A DNA stretch of 64,000 bases from Palsa-1400 sp036501625 (GTDB lineage: Bacteria > Verrucomicrobiota > Verrucomicrobiia > Limisphaerales > Palsa-1400): positions 62,001-126,000 of the forward strand of contig DASXZY010000038.1 in the NCBI GenBank assembly GCA_036501625.1, written 5' to 3'. How positions within the stretch are numbered: the stretch's first letter is position 1; every line of letters starts with the position of its first letter. Positions 35,087 to 43,716 of the stretch are shown piece by piece. The position numbers were made by a program, and so were the translations under genes. The notes beneath the pieces were generated by a model. The model had not been told where the DNA came from and did no database searches. It saw only the letters and a list, made by a program, of their open reading frames with translations.

Positions 35087-35503
35087 GTGAACACTCTGGC
35101 GGGAAATCCGGAAAAGGATGAGCAGCTAGCCCAAAGAATGGCCGCTTTGGGCGTGCGCGAATTGGATATTGAGGAGACGTTCACGAGATCGGGCGGGCAT
35201 GGCGGGCAGAATGTCAACAAGACTTCCACATGCGTCATGCTGCTGCACCGGCCCACCCGCCTGCAAGTCAAGTGCCAGGCCACGCGCCAGCAAGGGCTTA
35301 ACAGGCTGATGGCCCGGCGCTTGTTGCTTGATAAAATTGAAAAGTTGCGGACGGACCGCATCCGCGCGGAACAAGCCCGCATTGAAAAACTCCGCCGCCA
35401 GAAGCGCCCCAGAAGCCGGGCGGCCAAAGAGCGCATCCTGGCCGGCAAAACCCATCACGCGGAAAAGAAAGCCGCCCGGCGCCAGCATCATTATGAAGAT
35501 TGA
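35087..35503 (+). CDS. release-factor-like protein with GGQ motif (RF-1 domain, ArfB/PrfH-like)
   Basis: This 138-residue protein carries the peptidyl-tRNA hydrolysis motif 'SGGHGGQNVNKTSTCVML' with GGQ at residues 39-41, followed by a basic helical tail ('RLRRQKRPRSRAAKER'-like). It lacks the codon-recognition domains of RF1 and RF2, so it resembles ribosome-rescue factors such as ArfB. The N-terminus is longer than in ArfB and the C-terminal tail is of the 'peptide chain release factor-like' type, so equivalence is not certain. The stop overlaps the next gene by 11 bases, so the two are co-translated. The start is GTG at 35087. Confidence 0.85.
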   Translation: MNTLAGNPEKDEQLAQRMAALGVRELDIEETFTRSGGHGGQNVNKTSTCVMLLHRPTRLQVKCQATRQQGLNRLMARRLLLDKIEKLRTDRIRAEQARIEKLRRQKRPRSRAAKERILAGKTHHAEKKAARRQHHYED

Positions 35504-35810
35504 AAAACTTACATCAGGCAATGGCCCGTCGCCAAAGCACGGCGATACCGTGACCGTTCATTACACCGGCTGGCTGACCAATGGGGACAAGTTTGACAGC
35601 TCGGTGGACCGCGACGATCCGTTTTCCTTTGTGCTGGGACACGGGCAGGTCATTCAAGGCTGGGATGAAGGCGTCGCCACCATGCGGGTGGGCGACAAAA
35701 CGCGGCTGACCATCCCGGCTGAGAAGGCTTACGGCGCGGCGGGTTATCCGGGCGCCATTCCGCCCAACGCCACCTTGATCTTTGAGGTGGAATTGCTCTC
35801 CATCGTATAA
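35493..35810 (+). CDS. FKBP-type peptidyl-prolyl isomerase
   Basis: This 105-residue cytoplasmic FKBP12-like isomerase shows 'VTVHYTGWLTNGDKFDSS', 'PFSFVLGHGQVIQGWDEGV', 'MRVGDKTRLTIPAEKAYG' and 'IPPNATLIFEVELLSI', covering the entire single-domain fold. No signal peptide is seen. The start at 35493 overlaps the upstream gene by 11 bases, and its stop overlaps the next start as TAATG. It belongs to a three-gene translation-related cluster. Confidence 0.94.
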   Translation: MKIEKLTSGNGPSPKHGDTVTVHYTGWLTNGDKFDSSVDRDDPFSFVLGHGQVIQGWDEGVATMRVGDKTRLTIPAEKAYGAAGYPGAIPPNATLIFEVELLSIV

Positions 35811-36187
35811 TGGCGAAGAAAAATAAAATACCGCTGTCGCCGGAAGCGCCGGTGCGGCTCAACAACCCATTCGCCGGCCTGCAATCAGACGGGTTGCCGG
35901 CGGCGCCCGCGGAAGAACCGGCTCCCGTTCCCAGCAAACCAAAATTGGGGCGCGTCGTGCTGCGGCGGGAAACGGCGCATCGCGGCGGCAAAATGGTGAT
36001 CGTGGTCGATGATTTCGCGTATTTCATATCAATGGCCAAGATTGAGGAACTGGCCCGCAAGCTCCGCCACGCCTGCGGTTGCGGGGGCACGATGCGCGAG
36101 CGAACCATCGAACTTCAGGGCAACCACGTCGCGCGCATCCGCGCCTTGTTGGAGGAAGAGGGATTCAAAGTGGCCGGCATTACGTGA
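35810..36187 (+). CDS. SUI1/eIF1-like translation factor (YciH family)
   Basis: This 125-residue protein has a C-terminal SUI1 domain (about residues 45-125) with 'LARKLRHACGCGGTMRERTIELQG', abridged, and 'IRALLEEEGFKVAGI', the hallmark of eIF1/YciH proteins. The N-terminal 45 residues are Pro/Ala-rich, with no assigned fold. Bacterial YciH may influence start-codon selection. Its ATG overlaps the FKBP stop by one base, so the two are coupled. Confidence 0.9.
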   Translation: MAKKNKIPLSPEAPVRLNNPFAGLQSDGLPAAPAEEPAPVPSKPKLGRVVLRRETAHRGGKMVIVVDDFAYFISMAKIEELARKLRHACGCGGTMRERTIELQGNHVARIRALLEEEGFKVAGIT

Positions 36188-36268
36188 CGTTTTTTCAGGC
36201 CGGCATTGTCCGCCCGGAATGGCTTGCCTCGCGGCGTTGAAATGTCCAAGCTGCCGTCCTGCTGACCA

Positions 36269-37315
36269 ATGAAGCGCAGAATCATCATCATTTTAATCTT
36301 GGCCGCCGCGGCGGCGGGAATTTATTTTGGCCTGGCGGCGCGCCGGCCCGCCATCGTGTTGACTGGCATCGTCACGACGGATGAAATCGTAGTCAGCTCG
36401 GAGATCGAGGGCCGGCTGCAAAAACTCCTCGCGGCCCAGGGCGACACCGTGACCAACGGCCAGTTGGTCGCGCTCATCCAACCGGCGGAGCGCAAGGCCG
36501 AGCTGGAGTTCTACACCAACAACGCCTGGCAGACCTCGGCCCAAGTCACGCAAGCGGAGGCGGACCTGGATTTTCAAGAGGCGCAAACCAGCAATCTTAT
36601 CTCGCAGAGCGAGGCCAATTTGTCGTCTTCCAAAGATGAAGTCACCCAGGCGGAGGCGGACCTCGACAACGCGGAACGGAATTTCAAACGCGAAGAGGAA
36701 CTGAGCAAGCAGGGCGTCGATTCGCCCAAGGAATTCGACCAGGCGCGAACGGCGTACGAGGGCGCCCGGGCCAGGGTGGACTCGTTGCGCCATCAAGCCA
36801 TTGCAGCCGAGGCGGCGGTGGGGCTGGCCAAGGCGACCAGCGGACAAATCGCGGCCCGCCGCGCCGCGCTTGCGGCCAGCCGGGGACAACACGCGGCGGC
36901 AACCGCCCAGGCTGACCGCGCGCAGGTGCAATTGGACTACACGCAAATCCGCGCGCCGGGCAATGGCATTGTCGATGTCCGCGCGGCCTTGCAGGGAGAA
37001 GTCGTCAATCCGGGCCAAGGCATCGTCACGCTGATCGATCCCAGCCAATTGTGGGTGCGGGCGGACGTGGAAGAAACATATATTGACAGCATCCGCATCG
37101 GCGACAAGCTGCCCGTGCGGCTGCCTTCGGGAGTGGAGCGGAGAGGCACGGTTTTCTTTCGCGGGATCGATGCGGATTACGCGACACAGCGGGACGTCAG
37201 CCGGAGCAAGCGGGACATCAAGACTTTCGAAATCCGGCTTCGCTGCGACAACGCCGACCGGGCGCTGGCGGTGGGGATGACGGCCTATGTCACGCTGGCG
37301 CCGCGCGCGCCGTAG
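36269..37315 (+). CDS. HlyD-type membrane fusion protein of an ABC exporter
   Basis: This 348-residue periplasmic adaptor is anchored by one N-terminal helix (IIIILILAAAAAGIYFGLA). It has a lipoyl half ('VSSEIEGRLQKLLAAQGDTVTNGQLV'-type region near residue 40, abridged). A long coiled-coil hairpin follows (about residues 70-215), then the second lipoyl half ('DYTQIRAPGNGIVDVRAALQ') and a beta-barrel domain. It links the downstream ABC transporter to the outer membrane or cell exterior. The ATPase gene starts 2 bases after its stop. No outer-membrane TolC-type gene is adjacent. Confidence 0.92.
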   Translation: MKRRIIIILILAAAAAGIYFGLAARRPAIVLTGIVTTDEIVVSSEIEGRLQKLLAAQGDTVTNGQLVALIQPAERKAELEFYTNNAWQTSAQVTQAEADLDFQEAQTSNLISQSEANLSSSKDEVTQAEADLDNAERNFKREEELSKQGVDSPKEFDQARTAYEGARARVDSLRHQAIAAEAAVGLAKATSGQIAARRAALAASRGQHAAATAQADRAQVQLDYTQIRAPGNGIVDVRAALQGEVVNPGQGIVTLIDPSQLWVRADVEETYIDSIRIGDKLPVRLPSGVERRGTVFFRGIDADYATQRDVSRSKRDIKTFEIRLRCDNADRALAVGMTAYVTLAPRAP

Positions 37316-37317
37316 TT

Positions 37318-38313
37318 ATGTTTGCCGTTGAAGTCGAAAACCTGGCCAAGCGTTTCGGCGATTTTCTCGCGGTGGACCATTTGAATTTCCAGGTGCAGAA
37401 CGGCGAGATTTTCGGCCTGCTTGGCCCCAATGGCGCGGGGAAATCGACTCTCATCCGCATGTTGACAACGCTGGTGCCGCCGACGGAAGGCACGGCGCGC
37501 ATCAATGGGTTTGACGTCATCACGCAATCCGACGAGGTGCGCCACTGCATCGGGGTCATCCCGCAGGCGATGACTTCCGACTTGGACCTGAGCGCGGTGG
37601 AGAACCTGAGCATCTTCGCGAAGCTTTACGGCATCGGGCGGGAGAAGCGGAAGGCAACCATCGCGGAACTGCTCAAGGCGGTGGACCTGGAGCAATGGGC
37701 GGACAAGCCTGTCAAGATGTTTTCCGGGGGAATGAGGCGGCGGCTGGAAATCGCGCGAGGATTGGTGCATCAACCCAAGCTGTTTTTTTTGGACGAGCCG
37801 ACGACCGGCCTGGACCCCGTCTCGCGCGTGGCCGTGTGGGAGATGCTGGCGAGATTGAAACGGGAGCGCGACCTGACCATTCTCGTGACCACGCATTACA
37901 TGGATGAGGCCGACAAGTTGTGCGACCGCATCGCCATTGTCGATCACGGCAAATTGATGGCGCTGGATTCGCCGCTGAAGCTGAAGGCGTCGATTCCGGG
38001 CAGGAACGTGCTGGAGGCCGGCTTTTCCCGCGTGCCGCCGGGATGGGACGGGGCGCTCAAGGCGCTGCCGGACGTGGAGGATGTCAAAGCAGCGGACAGC
38101 GTTTACCGGATTTCCTCCAACAACGGCCCGGCCACGATGGCGGCCTTGCTGGAAGCGGCGCGCGCGGCGGACATCGCGGTGACCTCGCTCTCCCTTCAAA
38201 GCACGACGCTGGACGACGTTTTCGCGCATTACACGGGCCATCAAATGCGCGACGCGCTGAACACGTCGGCGGCTTACAGCAGCGCCTTTATGTACGAAAG
38301 CAAAAACGGATGA
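37318..38313 (+). CDS. ABC transporter ATP-binding protein, CcmA/DrrA-type
   Basis: This 331-residue ATPase energises the export system. Walker A is 'LLGPNGAGKSTLIRML' near residue 37, the Q-loop is 'IGVIPQAMTSDLDLSAVENL', the signature is 'MFSGGMRRRLEIARGL', Walker B is 'LFFLDEPTTGLDP' and the H-loop is 'ILVTTHYMDEADKL'. It has the C-terminal extension usual in ABC-2 family ATPases. It lies 2 bases after the HlyD gene and overlaps the permease start as ATGA. Confidence 0.95.
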   Translation: MFAVEVENLAKRFGDFLAVDHLNFQVQNGEIFGLLGPNGAGKSTLIRMLTTLVPPTEGTARINGFDVITQSDEVRHCIGVIPQAMTSDLDLSAVENLSIFAKLYGIGREKRKATIAELLKAVDLEQWADKPVKMFSGGMRRRLEIARGLVHQPKLFFLDEPTTGLDPVSRVAVWEMLARLKRERDLTILVTTHYMDEADKLCDRIAIVDHGKLMALDSPLKLKASIPGRNVLEAGFSRVPPGWDGALKALPDVEDVKAADSVYRISSNNGPATMAALLEAARAADIAVTSLSLQSTTLDDVFAHYTGHQMRDALNTSAAYSSAFMYESKNG

Positions 38314-39422
38314 ACCGCATCCTGGCCATCATCGAACGCGACATGCGGCGTTTCCGGCGCAGCCCAACGCTGGTCATCGTCTCGATGGTCATGCCGCTGG
38401 TGCAATTGATCGTGCTGGGCTACGCCTTTGGGGGGAAGGTCAAACATTTGAAAGTGGGCATTTTGGACCAGGACCGCGGGATGCCGGCCATCAAAGTGCG
38501 GGAGATGGCGCAAGCGGTGGCCGCCAACGCGCAAACCTTTGAGAGCATCTATTACAACGACCAGGCGGCGGCGTTGCGCGATTTGAAGGACGGCCAAATC
38601 AACGGCTTGCTGGACATCCCGCCGGAATTCTCGCGCAAAGTATTATCGGGCACGAACCCGAAAATCGCGCTGGTGGAAGACAACACGGACCAATTCGCGG
38701 CCTCGGCCCTGGAAGGATCGCTGGATCAAATGCTGGCCTCCTACAACGGCCCGCCCGTGCCCGCGCGCCTGGGCACGGACGCCAAGCTCTCGGTCGTGGA
38801 AGTCTATCCGTATGTGCCTTACATCCAGTATTTGCTGCCGGGCACCATTGTGCTGGCCATTTTCGTATCCGCCATGATCGGCGGCGGGATTATATTTATT
38901 GATGACAAAGCGCGCGGATTGCACGAGGGTTACCTGGTCACGCCCATTCGCAAATTCGAGTTGATCGTGGGCTTCAACCTGGCCGGCACGGCCAAAGCGA
39001 TTCTGACCGGCGTGGTGCTGATCACGCTCGGCTCCGTCATCGCGGGCATACCGGACCCGCTGAACCCGCTGCGGTTTTTGCGTTTGATGGTTCTGGTGAC
39101 CGTGACCGCGCTGGCGCTGATCAGCCTGATGTTTCTGCTGATGGTGCGCGTGAGCGACCCGCTGGTGCCGCGCGCGATCTTTGGCGTGCTCAACACGGTC
39201 CTGTTTTTTCCCAGTGGCGCGGTCTATCCGACGCAGGCGTTTCCACCGTGGATGAAAGTCATCACCACGGTGGACCCGTTCACCTACGCGGTTCATGCCT
39301 TCAAGCAATTGATCCTGAAGAACACCGGCCTGGCCGCCGTGGGCGGCGACCTGATTTACCTGTCTCTCTTCACGCTGATCTCCGTGTCCGCCGCGACGAT
39401 GTTGTTCAAGCGGACACTTTGA
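38310..39422 (+). CDS. ABC-2 type transporter permease
   Basis: This 370-residue membrane protein starts with one helix ('LVIVSMVMPLVQLIVLGYAF'). A periplasmic domain of about 170 residues follows ('LKVGILDQDRGMPAIKVREM' onwards). Then come five further helices with the ABC-2 motif 'FFPSGAVYPTQAFPPWMKVI' near residue 310. This is the YhbP/YhhJ-like half of a drug or polysaccharide exporter. The frame is open upstream to 37920, but the ATG at 38310 overlaps the ATPase stop and starts the fold. The exported compound is unknown. Confidence 0.93.
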   Translation: MNRILAIIERDMRRFRRSPTLVIVSMVMPLVQLIVLGYAFGGKVKHLKVGILDQDRGMPAIKVREMAQAVAANAQTFESIYYNDQAAALRDLKDGQINGLLDIPPEFSRKVLSGTNPKIALVEDNTDQFAASALEGSLDQMLASYNGPPVPARLGTDAKLSVVEVYPYVPYIQYLLPGTIVLAIFVSAMIGGGIIFIDDKARGLHEGYLVTPIRKFELIVGFNLAGTAKAILTGVVLITLGSVIAGIPDPLNPLRFLRLMVLVTVTALALISLMFLLMVRVSDPLVPRAIFGVLNTVLFFPSGAVYPTQAFPPWMKVITTVDPFTYAVHAFKQLILKNTGLAAVGGDLIYLSLFTLISVSAATMLFKRTL

Positions 39423-39424
39423 CT

Positions 39425-42400
39425 CTACGGAATCGTGACGGTGTAGAATTTCTGCGCGCTGTTGGCGGCCAGGGCATCCGTGAATTGGTAGTTCCCGGGC
39501 GAGACTTCCGTTGGATGGCCGAGATTAACCCACTGGCTGAACGGCAGGGACAGGTCCGTTGTTCCAAAAACGGTGAACCGCGCGCTGGCGCCGGGAATGT
39601 TGGTGAAGGTGAAAACCAATCCGTTGCTCGCGGTGTAAACAACATTGCCCAACTGAGGCGCCGCCGGGACCGGAGTCAAAGAGACGTTGGGCGCGCTGCC
39701 GGCCGCGAAGCTCAGGTTGTCAATGCCGTAGCCCTGCCCGCTGCCCGTATTGTCGTAAATGGACCAAACCAGCCAGAGCGCGGAGCCGGGCTGCCACGGG
39801 GAAACGAGGGCCATGTTGGTGACGGACAGGTTGGTTTGATTGATCGCCAAGGCGCCGTTGGTCCCGCCAACCACGCCCGCCGTGGGAAACCTGACGGTCA
39901 AATTGGCCACGGGGTTGTTGGAGGCGGCCGCGATTTCATTGGCCGTCAGCGAGGAAGCGTTGCCAGCCGGATCGACGTTGTAGCTGAAGATCATGGTCTT
40001 GGGTTTGGTGCCCGTCTTCCAGAACTCGCCCGTGTATTGCAGGCTGATGTAATTCAGGTTCGTGGCCGTCATGTTGACTAGCTTCAGGCCAAAATGCGAT
40101 CCGCCTGAACTGCTGGTGGCAATCAATCCCAGCGCGCGGTTGCTCGAAACGGAAAGGCTCGTGGTCAAACCGAAGCTGTAAACGCCGCCGGTCGTCGTCG
40201 TGCCGTCCGCCGCGCCGATTTGCCCGCCATTCCCGGCGGCGTAGTCGGCATCACATTCGCCGTACCAGCCGGGCATCGTCGCGGCCAGGCCAAGGCCGCC
40301 GGAAGGAGCGACGGTGATGTTGGTATAAACCGGGAAGCCGAAATCGAACGGATTGGCGACATCGTACGTGACGCCGCCGATGACCGTGGGACCGCCGCCG
40401 CTGATTGTGTTGACTGTCGCTGTTCCCGAATCGGGCAGCGAGTCGAAGTTCTGGGAATAAATCTGATTGCTGTAAGCCACGTAAGAAAGAGCCGGCGGAA
40501 CCAGCACGGTCACAGAGGCGGATTGGCTCGCGATGGAACCGCTCGCGTTGCTGACGACGCAGAAATAGCTGGCTGCATCGGCCAGAGTGGCCCCCGTGAG
40601 GGTGAGAACGCTGGTGGCGGAGCCGCTGAATTCATTGGTGTCGCTCAACGGGTTTGCGATGGTTCCTTGATACCATTGATAAGAGAGCGGCGGAGTGCCC
40701 AGGGCGGACGTGACAGAAAGTGTCGCGGTCTGGCCCTCCAACATGGTGACCGGCGAGGGCTGTCCGCTGGGCGGAATGGCTGGCAGGACATATTGCACAG
40801 TCAGAACGGCGGCCAGATTCGAAATCCCTCCCGCCTGATTGCTGACAGTCAAATAATAGCTGCCGGAATCGGCCAGGGTGAGATTGGTGATGAAAAGCTC
40901 GGCATTGGTGGAGCCAGAGTATTTGACGCCGTCATCGACGAGCCGCGCGCCGCCAAAATACCACTGAAGATTGAACGGCGGGGTGCCCGCGACATCGACG
41001 GCAAAGGACTGGTTGTTGGCGATGAAGTTGGTCGTGAATTTGATTGCGTTGGCAATCACCGGAGGCTCGGCCACGGCGGAAACGGCCAGGGTGGCGGCCT
41101 GGCTGGTAACGGCCCCGTATTGGTTGGAGACGATCAGCGTGTAGTTGCCTGAATTCGACAGCACGCAGGCCGCGATTCTCAGGGCATCGGTGGTGGCGCC
41201 GGTGATGGTGGAACTATTGGCGACATTGGTTCCGTCATCCTGCCATTGGAAGGAAAGGGAATAAGGCGAAGTCGCCGCCGCGCTGAGAATGGCGGTTTCG
41301 TTCGTGGTGACATTCAGGCTGACCGGTTGCGAGGTGATCAGCGGACGGAGGTCAGGCGTGAAATCGACGCCGCGAAAGACTTCGCTGACGCCGTGGGCGA
41401 CGGCGAGCGTGGTGGCGTAAACGGTGGTAGGGGACGGATTTGTGCCGTAATCGACAATGGAAATGAGGCGGTTGGAGCAGGTGTTTTTGCCATCGCCTTC
41501 ATCCATCGTGGTGGCGTAGATGACCGGGTTGGCCTGAGTGAAATCCACGGCGATGCCGAAGCAGCCGGTGGCGCCTTTGGGCTGGGCCGGAGTCGCGCTG
41601 CCGATATTGTTGGAATTGAAGAAATAAGGCGAACTCCACGTGCCTCCGGAGTTGACGAATTTGACGATGCCGGCCGTATTATCCGCGGCATATACGATGG
41701 TTCCCTGCGGGTTCATGTCGAACGTCAAAATATTTCCGTAGGCGCCGAAATTGAGAAACAAATTCGTGTTCAGAACTTTGGCTTCGTTGCCGGGCGCGTA
41801 GTCCAGGGGAACCACCGTGCCGCTGAAATCGACGAAGTTATAAATGCCGTTGTTGAAAGCGCCGCCCGCGCCGGTTTGGCAAACCATGTAAAGCACATTG
41901 TTAATGATCTTCATGGAGTAGGCGGAATTGACGAGGTTTTGCACCTGCAAGGGAGCGCCGCCGTCGGAGTAAAGCGTGCCGGTTTCCACAAAAGAGCCGC
42001 CCGTCTGCGTGCCGGCGACAGTGCCGCAACCCCAGAAATTGTTGCTGCCATCGGTGGCGATGCCGCGTGGATTGTTTTGCGTAATGCCAGGCTGGATGCC
42101 GAACCAATCGGCGCCAGAATAAACGACATTGAAATTGGTGAAGGCGTCGATGACGCCGAAACCGCGCGCATAACCCTGGCCGGAAGCGTTGGTGGCGCTG
42201 GAGGGCGTGCCGGTCAGCCCGGAGATGGAACCGATCACGCCGCTGTAACCGGTCATGGTTAGAAACCGGCGGTCGGCCGAGCGGGTCAAGCCCTGGCCCT
42301 CTGTTCCGGCGTGGGCGTTAATCCACATGCAGCCGATGCCGTTGTTTGGGCCGTTGGTCGGCAGTTCGATCGACAGGATGGGGTCGGCCTGGCTGGCCAA

Positions 42401-42580
42401 GGACGGATCGTATTCATCAATGAAAGCTGGATGGCAGCGGTCGGTCGCGATCGTTTCAATGCTGTCGCCGCCGCGGTACACAGCCAATTTGCCCGGGATG
42501 AAAGCAAGATTCGTGTTTTGGGCCCGGGCCTGAACTGCCAGCAACGCAGCCATGCCCGTTGCAATGATAAGGTGTCTCAT
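39425..42580 (-). CDS. giant secreted protein with beta-propeller-like N-terminus and three Ig-like domains
   Basis: This protein of about 1,050 residues begins with a signal peptide (MRHLIIATGMAALLAVQARA). The first 400 residues are Gly/Asn/Thr-rich and look like a propeller or SMP-30-like domain. Three Ig-like domains follow, each with the Tyr-corner motif: 'SNSGNYTLIVSNQYGAVTS', 'ADSGSYYLTVSNQAGGISN' and 'ADAASYFCVVSNASGSIAS'. A further beta-sandwich region and a terminal domain ('ARFTVFGTTDLSLPFSQW') resemble verrucomicrobial secreted proteins. No sorting tail is visible. The start may be at 42580 or the codon at 42607. The role is unknown; adhesion or polymer binding is a guess. Confidence 0.8.
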   Translation of the reverse strand: MRHLIIATGMAALLAVQARAQNTNLAFIPGKLAVYRGGDSIETIATDRCHPAFIDEYDPSLASQADPILSIELPTNGPNNGIGCMWINAHAGTEGQGLTRSADRRFLTMTGYSGVIGSISGLTGTPSSATNASGQGYARGFGVIDAFTNFNVVYSGADWFGIQPGITQNNPRGIATDGSNNFWGCGTVAGTQTGGSFVETGTLYSDGGAPLQVQNLVNSAYSMKIINNVLYMVCQTGAGGAFNNGIYNFVDFSGTVVPLDYAPGNEAKVLNTNLFLNFGAYGNILTFDMNPQGTIVYAADNTAGIVKFVNSGGTWSSPYFFNSNNIGSATPAQPKGATGCFGIAVDFTQANPVIYATTMDEGDGKNTCSNRLISIVDYGTNPSPTTVYATTLAVAHGVSEVFRGVDFTPDLRPLITSQPVSLNVTTNETAILSAAATSPYSLSFQWQDDGTNVANSSTITGATTDALRIAACVLSNSGNYTLIVSNQYGAVTSQAATLAVSAVAEPPVIANAIKFTTNFIANNQSFAVDVAGTPPFNLQWYFGGARLVDDGVKYSGSTNAELFITNLTLADSGSYYLTVSNQAGGISNLAAVLTVQYVLPAIPPSGQPSPVTMLEGQTATLSVTSALGTPPLSYQWYQGTIANPLSDTNEFSGSATSVLTLTGATLADAASYFCVVSNASGSIASQSASVTVLVPPALSYVAYSNQIYSQNFDSLPDSGTATVNTISGGGPTVIGGVTYDVANPFDFGFPVYTNITVAPSGGLGLAATMPGWYGECDADYAAGNGGQIGAADGTTTTGGVYSFGLTTSLSVSSNRALGLIATSSSGGSHFGLKLVNMTATNLNYISLQYTGEFWKTGTKPKTMIFSYNVDPAGNASSLTANEIAAASNNPVANLTVRFPTAGVVGGTNGALAINQTNLSVTNMALVSPWQPGSALWLVWSIYDNTGSGQGYGIDNLSFAAGSAPNVSLTPVPAAPQLGNVVYTASNGLVFTFTNIPGASARFTVFGTTDLSLPFSQWVNLGHPTEVSPGNYQFTDALAANSAQKFYTVTIP

Positions 42581-42647
42581 AGAATCAGTGGAATTATATT
42601 TTCGCATAACGAGTTTTAAAAACACGGGGGAGATTATTCATGCCCGC

Positions 42648-42722
42648 GTGACAACCCAAAGACCGCGGTGTGACAATTCTGTGACGATTTTATTCACGAT
42701 TTGATTGTCACATAATTGTCAC
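42648..42722. promoter_or_regulatory. cluster of GTGACAAT half-sites with 11-base phasing
   Basis: Between the giant Ig-like gene and the prepilin gene there are direct copies of GTGACA/GA: GTGACAAC (42648), GTGACAATT (42670) and GTGACGATT (42681). Two inverted copies follow: ATTGTCAC (42704) and ATTGTCAC (42715). Spacings are 22 and 11 bases for the direct copies and 11 for the inverted pair, so the half-sites face the same side of the helix. This is what a cooperative DNA-binding regulator would produce. The regulator is not identified. Confidence 0.6.
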
Positions 42723-42804
42723 CTTACCTTCATATGTTCGTAACGTGCTTCCATTAGCTTTCCGTCGCCATGAATCCAAACATGGCGGAACGACACTCAA
42801 ATCC

Positions 42805-43641
42805 ATGAAGACCATGAATATGAAGGCACAACGCACGTCCGGTTTTACTTTGATCGAGCTGCTGGTGGTGATCGCCATTATTGCCATTCTGGCCTCTCTG
42901 CTGCTGCCTGCTTTGGCCAAGGCCAAGGAATCCGCCAACCAAGCCATCTGTTTAAACAATCTCAAGCAAATGGCCGCGGCCCAAACTGGCTATGTTGATG
43001 ACAACAGCCAGGCTTTTCCCACGACGAAAATCCCGAACGGCACGCCGCCCCTTGGCGGCGAATACAACGAGGACAATCCGACTTGGGCGGATTTGGCCGA
43101 TTTCTTTTACAATCATCAAGGCAACTCCGCCTGGTTCAACGCCTTGCCGGCTTATGTCCACAGCCAGCCGCTTTATTGGTACGCCGCCATCGCCGACAAT
43201 GGCATCACCCAATACAATACGACCAAAAGCATTTTCAATTGCCCCGACGCGGTTTTGGACACGACCCTGGACCCAAACCTCCGCGTAATTTTCGATTACG
43301 GCATGAATTCCAAAGCGTTGGATGAGCAGCCCGCCAATTGCGTGCTCAAATCCGGCATGATCCGGCATCCTTCGGCCTTTGTCATGTTTTCGGAAGGGCG
43401 GCTTATGATCAGCGAGCGGCCGTATTACGGCACGTCGGAAAACTCAACGGATCTCGGCACGCCGCAAGTTTATACGACGCGATTTTCTTCGCGCCACAAT
43501 GGCGGTTCGATCATTTCCTTCAGCGATGCTCACGCGGCCTACTACAAATATCCCTACGTCTGCTGGAACAATGGCGCCAAGCCGGCCGATCCTGGGCACG
43601 CGGACATCAACTGGTCCTGCGACGGGCACCAGGTGAACTGA
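42805..43641 (+). CDS. prepilin-like secreted protein, H-X9-DG type
   Basis: This 278-residue protein carries a type IV prepilin signal: a basic leader and 'SGFTLIELLVVIAIIAILAS', with cleavage between Gly and Phe. It is followed by 'LAKAKESANQAICLNNLKQM', the usual helix. The C-terminal half has the verrucomicrobial/planctomycetal processing-associated region ('RHNGGSIISFSDAHAAYYKY'). It should be exported to the outer face or pseudopilus by the type II or IV machinery. The ATG at 42805 precedes the leader; 42814 and 42820 are alternatives. It lies downstream of the phased half-sites. Confidence 0.87.
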   Translation: MKTMNMKAQRTSGFTLIELLVVIAIIAILASLLLPALAKAKESANQAICLNNLKQMAAAQTGYVDDNSQAFPTTKIPNGTPPLGGEYNEDNPTWADLADFFYNHQGNSAWFNALPAYVHSQPLYWYAAIADNGITQYNTTKSIFNCPDAVLDTTLDPNLRVIFDYGMNSKALDEQPANCVLKSGMIRHPSAFVMFSEGRLMISERPYYGTSENSTDLGTPQVYTTRFSSRHNGGSIISFSDAHAAYYKYPYVCWNNGAKPADPGHADINWSCDGHQVN

Positions 43642-43716
43642 CATTTTCCGGGCATTTCAAGCCTTTCTTGGGCGCGGCGCCTTGACTTCCCCGCTGGCGT
43701 GCGGGAAACTGCTGGC

